The notes beneath the pieces are model-generated. The model ran no database searches and had not been told where the DNA came from. It saw only the letters and a list, made by a program, of their open reading frames with translations. This document shows, piece after piece, positions 57,160-64,000 of a stretch of DNA of 64,000 nucleotides. Each line of letters starts with the position of its first letter. Position 1 is the first letter of the stretch. Source of the DNA: Symsagittifera roscoffensis (Eukaryota; Xenacoelomorpha; Acoela; Convolutidae); assembly GCF_963678635.1 (NCBI RefSeq), contig NC_087065.1:49610952-49674951 (forward strand), in the 5' to 3' direction. A program made the position numbers and the translations under genes.

Positions 57160-57620
57160 AAAAAAATCCAAGAAATTTTAGCAATTTTCAAAGATGTTTT
57201 CTTAATTTTAAACGAAACACGGCCAATTGCTACCGCATTTGTTGAAATGTTAATATGCTGAACTTTTGGATAAACATGTAGCTTGGTGTTTCTCTCTACA
57301 ATTGCTCTCCATTTTTTCCCTGAAATTCAAATACAACTGTCGTTGAGCTAAATCCTTTCATTTAGGCGTCCCTTTCCAGGGGAAATTATTCTTCCAACGA
57401 GTTCCTATTGTCTTTCATTTGGCTACGACCTGACTTAAAATTCCATTACTCTGGTTCAATTATCTGCGCTGCGAATACGCCATATTCTGCTATTTTTAGT
57501 TGAGATTAAACTACCGGGGAAAATCAATTAATAAATCCGTTTCGATAAACGATAACAATCAGAGAAATTGTTCCGAATTTCGATGAAAGTGCGGAATATT
57601 TGATCAGCTGTAGAACCCGG
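57160..57620. repeat. Family G repeat
   Basis: Shares CGGCCAATTGCTACCGCATTT, a CTGAAATTC..AATA word, GTTGAGCTAAATCCTTTCATT and a CCAACGAGTT word with 61,600-62,110 (CGGCCAAATGGCATCGTATT; GTTGAGCTAATTCATTCCATT). Confidence 0.5.
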
Positions 57621-58459
57621 GTTGAGGTGTTCGACTCATGATTCAACCAAAACAGTCAAGCGATGTCCGATTTTGAAACACGGGTCGAACATGATTTGAA
57701 CTTTTTATCGATTTTTTGTTGCTCGTAAAACTGTAAAAAGATGCAAAATGCGGTCATCGTTTGACTCAAAAAATGAAAACGGATCTCGTTAGACCGTTTT
57801 GGCCGAATCATCAGTCGAGCACATCAGTCCAGTAATCTCTCCCCCCTCTCAAGTGACCTACCGTTGAAGTATATATTAATTTTGAAATTAATTATGCATA
57901 AAATGTTCATTTCAATAAAATACTCTGAATATACTACTGGAGAAAATTTTTATAGCAAATAGCTGTTTTATCCTGTTAATAGCGTAAAATGTTAATCATA
58001 TTTTTGTATCGATTGATTTTTTATTGGCTAATTATATCAAAAAATTTTGACTTCAAATTCAATTTCAGAAAAAAAAGGTTTTTTTATTCCTCTAAATCAA
58101 TTTGGTGGGCAAATGTTCAATTGATCCGAATATTTATGTTGGGGTCCTTCTTTAATAAGTCGGTTTTCAATTTCTTAGCAAACTATTATTGACAACTTTT
58201 TTCCATCTGAGAGATTTTTTTTCCGGGGTTCAAAAATTGCTATTTGGTCGACTTCGGAATATTAACGCGTGGGGTTTGAAAATAACTAACTTGATCGACA
58301 TGTGATAAATAACGCGCGATAAAATGCGTTCTTATAATACGCGTGAGCGGCAATTATAAGCATTCCAAGTTGAATTGATGCCGGCAGTTTAGTCTTCTAA
58401 AAACAATAAGAGACGCGAACTTTTGTATCTTACCGAGCATGTGGAAGGATGAAATGTAT
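57621..58459. other. Noncoding
   Basis: No gene recognised. A weak family A-like stretch (AACGCGCGATAAAATGCG) lies near 58,310-58,350. Confidence 0.35.
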
Positions 58460-58992
58460 TTGTTCCGACTTTCGATACGAAAGTAACGGAATATTTGTGC
58501 TCGGGGTGGGTTTTTTTTCTTCAGACAAATTTCGACTTTTTAACTAGCCATTTTTGACGGAAATTTTTTTTATCATTCGAAAGCTATTGTTGTCCTGAGC
58601 TTAAATTTGAAAAGATATTTCACCTGTGATCATTCTTCGTAAAGTTATGAGGGTTTAAAGGTTGCCATTTTGACCAATTTGGGACAATTAACGCGCGATA
58701 TATTTCGCGCTATTAACGCGTAAGCGGAGATTTAATCGGTCTTAGAAATCGTTCCGAATTGGTTGAAAGAAGCTTATTTGCCATAATTGATTTGTTACAA
58801 GGAGCGAAATCTATTGTTTTGTACTTTATATGGCGCGTGGGGGATGATTTTCATAGAACAATTTTCAAATTTTAGAAATAAAATTTTCATTTTATTTTAT
58901 TTCATTTAATTTTTTTATGTTATTACTGCTCCATAAACCTTAAAAGGCCTTCGGAACATTCAGGGCTTCGCCCTGATACGAGCAGTCTTGGT
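58460..58992 (+). repeat. Family A repeat, full length
   Basis: Starts TTGTTCCGACTTTCGATACG, contains GGGACAATTAACGCGCGATA and ATTAACGCGTAAGCGGAGAT, and ends CAGGGCTTCGCCCTG + ATACGAGCAGTCTTG. Very close to the 52,295 copy. Confidence 0.9.
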
Positions 58993-59056
58993 TCGGTTTT
59001 TTGCTTTCTTTCCATCAATTGTTGAACCAACATTTTTTTAAATTGGCCTTAAAGTG

Positions 59057-59100
59057 CAGTCGGAACATTAAAAGTATCGCCATTTCATATGAGCAGTGTT
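59057..59100 (+). repeat. Family A terminal fragment
   Basis: CAGTCGGAACATT ... GAGCAGTGTT, with the hairpin between them destroyed. Confidence 0.5.
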
Positions 59101-59350
59101 TTTTTTATGATCGAATGAAATGTCGATTAAATTCTTTCAATTTCCTATGACGACTGATAAAACCTTTACCTGAAAATTAGTCATACTGAGAAGTAATTTT
59201 TTGTTAATTAGCGGTTCTCCGTGAAAAATTAAACAGCTCGTATGTTGGTCCTTTCCCTTGAAATTAAACCAAGGTAACATCCTAAATGAGACGACAGCGA
59301 AATTAGAGGAAAAGGAAAGAACAGGAGGAAAAATCTAAAAGCAAAAAAGC

Positions 59351-59560
59351 AGAGGCGGATCCAAGAATTTTTTTGACAAACTTTGTTGATCTTGATCAAA
59401 TTGATTTTTTGAAGCCTTGCAAAACACTAGAAAGACTTCATTTTGTCAAAACGTTTGGTGACGCAGGCAAAACTTGATGAAATAACAGGTTTTTGATGAA
59501 AATTTTCTTCGAAAATTTTTCAACAGAAAATTACTGGTTTTCGGCGCGCAACCGTTTACC
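59351..59560 (+). repeat. Family B (hAT-like) fragment
   Basis: CAGAGGCGGATCCAAG at 59,351 resembles the family B terminus, and TTTTCGGCGCGCAACC near 59,540 fits its interior. The other end is absent. Confidence 0.45.
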
Positions 59561-59889
59561 CTCCAAATTGGTGCCGATCGAAAACGGTGTTGTAAAATAG
59601 CGGAAAAGGGAACCTTCAGCAATGGCACCTGCGAAATAACCCTCCTAAATAGGCTACTGGCAGCTAAATTCAATCCATGCTTTTTGCATGACGCTGTTGG
59701 AACAAGACAAACTTCGCGAGTAGTTTGAAGCCCCTGTGAATTAATTGGCCTCTGCAGCACATGGGTTTTCAAACAGCTTGCAAAATTTTAATTTAGGAAT
59801 TCAAAAAAACTAAAAACTGTCATTTAAATAAATCAGAAAGTTTTGTTTAGGAACTTGATTTACTTGTTTAATAGTCAAAAACTTCATTT

Positions 59890-59960
59890 TTGTTCCGACT
59901 TTCGAAAAAACGGAATAAGTAAAAAAGATGTGGTTCTTTTTTCGGTCAATTTTCGCCAAT
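59890..59960 (+). repeat. Family A end fragment
   Basis: TTGTTCCGACTTTCG at about 59,889 followed by a degraded ACGGAATA ... GGTTCTTTTTTC. Only the first 70 bp of the family remain. Confidence 0.5.
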
Positions 59961-61039
59961 CGAAATAACAGTTTTTGAAAGCAGGTGTATATAATTCTGA
60001 GACCCAGAAATTGCAAGCTTTTTTTTCGACAATTTTTTTCCTGTCTTGGAATTTTTTTAGTAGTTCGAGTCACCAGTAAAATCTCTTCCTTATGGTTTAA
60101 TAATATTTAATGTGGCTGCTGGGATTCGCATATGATCTATGAAAGGCTATCTAGCCTGTTTGAGCATTTAGACCGTTCCAGAATTAACATTCTAGATTTG
60201 ATATTCGATGCTCTGCATTTGTTTTTGCGAAACTCGCATTATAATCCCACCTAGTTCCTTTCAAATCTGAGAGTTTTTGGAGCTCTAGTTATCAAAACAG
60301 TCTACCACTTGCCTATTTGTGATTTAAAAACTCAACTTCAATTCCTGGAATTAATCATAAAAAACCATCTCGAGTTGCCGTTTAGTTTTTCACAAAAAAT
60401 TGAAAGTACAACATTTACAGGTGTAAACGCAAATATGTGCATTAAGATAAATCTTGAGTTTCTGGCAAAAGATAAAATCAAGCTGATATTAGGTAGAAAT
60501 AACGAACCCATGCCAAGTTGTAGACCTTCAGAAAAAAACTTTCCAGGTATCCATGAAATTTTTCATAAATGAAGTTAATGTGATCAACTTTGTTTGTAAA
60601 CTGGCTATCGGTTGAAAGGTCAGTGCTATGAAACTAGTCTTGATACTAGACTTTTTAATTGCTGAAGTATCAATTTTTGTCCGAGAATGCTTTTATAATA
60701 GTTTAAAATCAATGAAATCATAATTCTGCCGGCGATCGATCCAGCTGCGAATCCTACTTTTTTGCAGAGAATCAAAAAGATATATAAAAAATTTGGCCGG
60801 GTTAAAAAGTTTGACATTTTATGTTTGACAAAATTAATAAGTTTGACATTTAAGTTTGGCAGGGTGATTTTGACTGATTTAAAATTAAAAAAACTGATTC
60901 ATAATTTGGTGATTCATAACTTTTAGTTAGGTTTAGTTAAGTGATAGTTAGGTTTTTTATAAAACGGCAGCAGAAAAGTTTTATTTTCTGTCCTTCCGAA
61001 ACGTTGAGGCCGGCCTAGTTCCTGTGTTTGCTTTTTTAC
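59961..61039. other. Noncoding
   Basis: No exon supported. The frame at 60,309-60,572 has mixed composition but no splice borders, ATG or domain. GTTTGACA-TTAAGTTT words are repeated at 60,810-60,860. Confidence 0.4.
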
Positions 61040-61470
61040 TGATTTAAAGTATTCGGGAAAAATGAATATAGCACGAAATTTCAAGTTAGTTTTTCTCAAC
61101 TTGGGTCTTTTTCTTCAAATTATTTTTTAATGCGAGTTTGAGAAGACTCTAGTTTTCACAAATTTTGTTGGTTTTCATAAAAAACTCATTTTGATATAGT
61201 CGCGTAAGCAATTGAAGTGGCAGCTTTGGCACGGCTATTGATGGACTAAAAAATGCCAAAAAGATCCATATTTTGGGCAAAAATGAAGTCCTGAACATCG
61301 CAATTTAATTTTTCCATCTTTTTCTCTGCTAAAAATCAAATTTTGACGATGTCATTTTTTGTCTAAACTTAACTGAACCCAAATTGAGAAAAAAAATTTA
61401 ACTTTCAAGTTTCAAGTTTCATTTTTTGTCCGGATAACCTAAATCTCACTGTATGAAGTCCATATTTTCT
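61040..61470. repeat. Family F repeat, diverged
   Basis: A TTTGATATAGT-like start, AAAAAATGCCAAAAAGATCC and the later ATGAAGTCCATATTT word resemble the order in 28,690-29,150. The match is weak. Confidence 0.35.
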
Positions 61471-61599
61471 CGATGGTAAGGATGGCTATGGTTCTTTTGC
61501 AAAAACAGAAATCGATGTTATTCGCGAGGCACCGTAAATTTTTTCTCATAACGTCAACTCTCAAACATTAGTGTTTGGTGTAAAATCAACGGGACATTT

Positions 61600-62110
61600 C
61601 GTACCCAGCTATATCACCTTCACCTTGCTCTGAGTAAAATTTATTCTAACAACGAGTTTAAATGGGAAATCGTTTTAAAAGCCTGAAAAATGACTCTTAG
61701 ATTTTTTTAAATTTTGCAAACGTGCGTCTTGAACAACGCCAAATGACTCAACGATTCAAAAAAACCTATGAGATAACTGATTGTTTTCAATGACGTTGTT
61801 CCTTGATTCCTAATGTAACGCGGCCAAATGGCATCGTATTTAATTTTAAGTTTCATGTGCCGTATCTTTCAAGGAGTTGCACTTTTGGTCCATTTTAAAA
61901 ATACTTCTCCCCTGAAAATTCGTTAGAATTGCTGTTGAGCTAATTCATTCCATTTAAACTACTTTTTCAGGAAACACTATATTTTCCAATCAATTTACTT
62001 CTTTTTAAAAATGGACTTACCACTTCTTCAGTTCAAGTGAAGTATGATTTCATTATCTGTTGCAAGCTCAGCAAATTTGGCACAAAGTGTACTGAAAGTG
62101 ATCTATCTAA
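61600..62110. repeat. Family G repeat
   Basis: Second copy of the repeat at 57,160-57,620; see the shared words given there. Confidence 0.5.
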
Positions 62111-62747
62111 AAAAGGGAAAGTGTGATTCAAATTAGCCTTCATTTCTTATAATCCGAAATGAAATCAGGCTTGTTAATTTCCTACCCGGAAGCAAAAACT
62201 TGATATTATATGCTCTCAATCAGTATTACAACCTTTCTTTTGCCTAAAAAGTGCGAGCTATCAACAAAGAAATTTCACTTGATTCAATTGGACTAATCTG
62301 AAGTTTCTCACAAGTAAGTTTTCTCAGCTCCTCTTAAATAAATCATTTTTTTTTTCAAAAAAAAAGAAGAATTTGTGTGCATAGAGCGAGGATAGATTTA
62401 GCAAATTTAGCAAATTTTGATAATCTGAAAAAATTTCAAAAAAAAAATCGAATTTATTAAATTGCCAATTTTCTCACTTCCTAGATCCTCCCTTCTGGTT
62501 TTGCGTGTGGAATGTCTAAAGTTTTGCATGTTCTTCGAATTTGCTCTGTTCTGAAACAATTATCAAATTTCAAAAAACTTCTAATTTTCTCCTGGTTGTT
62601 TTGTTATCAAACGCACAATTTTTTGTCCCGTCACCCCCTTAGAGTCTAATACAGTTATTCAACAAAAAATTTCCAAGATTTTTTCACAAGATAATTTCTC
62701 ACATATAGTATCTAGTGAGGTAATGAAGCCCTTTAAATGTCATGATA
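62111..62747. other. Noncoding
   Basis: A+T-rich; nothing recognised. Confidence 0.4.
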
Positions 62748-63280
62748 AACAAGACTGCTCGTATCAGGGCGAAGCCCTGAATGTTCCGACTGCATTTTAA
62801 GGTTTATGGAGCAGTGGTAACATAAAAAAATTAAATGTAATAAAATGAAATTAAAAAAAAATTAAAATTTGAATTGTTTTTATGAAATCATCACCCCACA
62901 CGACAAATAGAGTACAAAAGAATAGATTTCGCTATTGTAACAAATCAATTATGGCAAATACGCGTCTTTCAAAAAAATTTGGAACGATTTCTAAGACGGA
63001 TTAAATCTCCGCTTACGCGTTAATAGCGCGAAACTTATCGCGCGTTAATTGTCCCAAATTGACCCAAATGGCAATTTTTAAAAAAAAACCCCATAACTTT
63101 ACAAAAAAAGATCACAGGTAAAATATTTTTTCAAATTTAAGCTCAAGACAACAATACCTTTTGAATGATATAAAAAAATTCCGTCAAAAATGGCTAGTTA
63201 AAAAGTCAAAATTTGTCTGAAGAAAAAAAACCCACCCGAGCACAAATATTCCGTTACTTTTGTATCGAAAGTCGGAACAA
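62748..63280 (-). repeat. Family A repeat, full length
   Basis: AACAAGACTGCTCGTATCAG to GAAAGTCGGAACAA, same subfamily variants as the 37,400 copy. Confidence 0.9.
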
Positions 63281-63783
63281 CAAGGTGGCTTTGAACGCAG
63301 CAATTGCACGTAATGTATGTGATGCAACAATTAAGTTTAAATAACGAAAAGAAAAAGTTTTGACCAAACTTTTTGAATTTTTCTTAAAGTCATCCTCTCC
63401 ACGTGCATTGCAAGTAACAAACCGGGACCATAATTTTTGATCATGAGATTTCAATTTATGGAAAAAATGCGCATAAAAAACAATTCTATAAATTCTGCAA
63501 AAAAGCATGAATATTAATTCTTCAAAAATTGTGTTGTACGACCCGGGCCAAAGTACACTATTTATTGTGTGACCGTATCGACCCAAAAACGGGTATCTCG
63601 AATCAGGTGGTTATGTAGCAATTTTACGCGAGTTAAGTTTTTTACGCAATGAAAATAATTTGTGACTTAATACAACGAAAAATTGTACACTCAAAGATTA
63701 TTCTGCGCTAACTAGCGCGAAGCCAAAAAATAAGCACCAGTTGAATGGTGACTTATGCTTTTAATATAATTAAAGTTAAAGTA
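63281..63783. other. Noncoding between two family A copies
   Basis: No gene. The minus frame at 63,254-63,586 starts inside family A sequence and looks random. Confidence 0.4.
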
Positions 63784-64000
63784 CAACGACTGCTCGTATC
63801 ACGGCGAAGCCCTGAATGTTCCGACGGCCTTTTAAGGTTTATGGAGCAGTGGTAACATAAAAAAATTAAATGTAATAAAATGAAATTAAAAAAAAATTAA
63901 AATTTGAATTGTTTTTTATGAAATCATCACCCCACACGACAAATAAAGTACAAAAGAATAGATTTCGCTATTGTAACAAATCAATTATGGCAAATACGCG
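63784..64000 (-). repeat. Family A repeat, cut by the window end
   Basis: Begins ACAACGACTGCTCGTATCAC (terminal word altered) and is then nearly identical to 62,763 onwards until the sequence stops. Confidence 0.85.

Noticed and set aside
1-64000. tRNA, rRNA, CRISPR or bacterial features
   Set aside because: Looked for B-box-like GGTTCGA words, rRNA-like blocks and regularly spaced direct repeats with unique spacers; none convincing.

Overview
The window looks like nuclear DNA of an invertebrate animal. It is A+T-rich, with long noncoding stretches, GT-AG introns, few host genes, and many transposable-element relics of several eukaryotic classes (Ty3/gypsy, Ty1/copia, an R-type reverse transcriptase element, a hAT-like MITE, and several unnamed repeat families). 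Nothing suggests bacteria, plasmid or phage: there are no operons, Shine-Dalgarno sites or CRISPR. I cannot name the species.

Layout. 1-7,430 is repeat territory. A broken reverse-transcriptase element (about 4.6 kb) lies inside imperfect terminal inverted repeats and is flanked by a fold-back family and a short hAT-like MITE. 8,430-11,313 holds decayed Ty3/gypsy integrase, Ty1/copia reverse transcriptase and an old copy of repeat family A. 13,307-14,146 (minus) is an intronless RING-finger gene. 16,446-17,616 is a two-exon gene for a 282-aa protein whose C-terminal half is a run of Phe-Gly hexapeptides, probably a left-handed beta-helix. The 3' end of that gene and 2.8 kb downstream are tandemly duplicated with a 3,066-bp period and very few differences. 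23,449-34,137 is almost all repeats.

From 34,138 to at least 50,498 I infer one multi-exon plus-strand gene. Its exons are at 34,138, 34,715, 42,512, 43,459 and 50,216. All junction phases agree, and the product is a long Ser/Pro-rich, probably disordered protein of unknown function. Its introns hold family A copies and an antisense Ty3/gypsy relic (about 45.9-49.2 kb). A second, sense-oriented Ty3/gypsy relic with an intact DD35E integrase triad but a frameshift sits at 53.6-56.5 kb. The rest, to 64,000, is repeats.

Family letters used below. A: about 535-bp element with a stem-loop at each end, more than 15 copies or fragments. B: hAT-like, CAGGGGCGGAT ends. C: fold-back family near 6 kb. 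E, F, G: diffuse A+T-rich interspersed repeats. Orientation '+' for family A means the end carrying the GTTCCGACTTTCG hairpin comes first.
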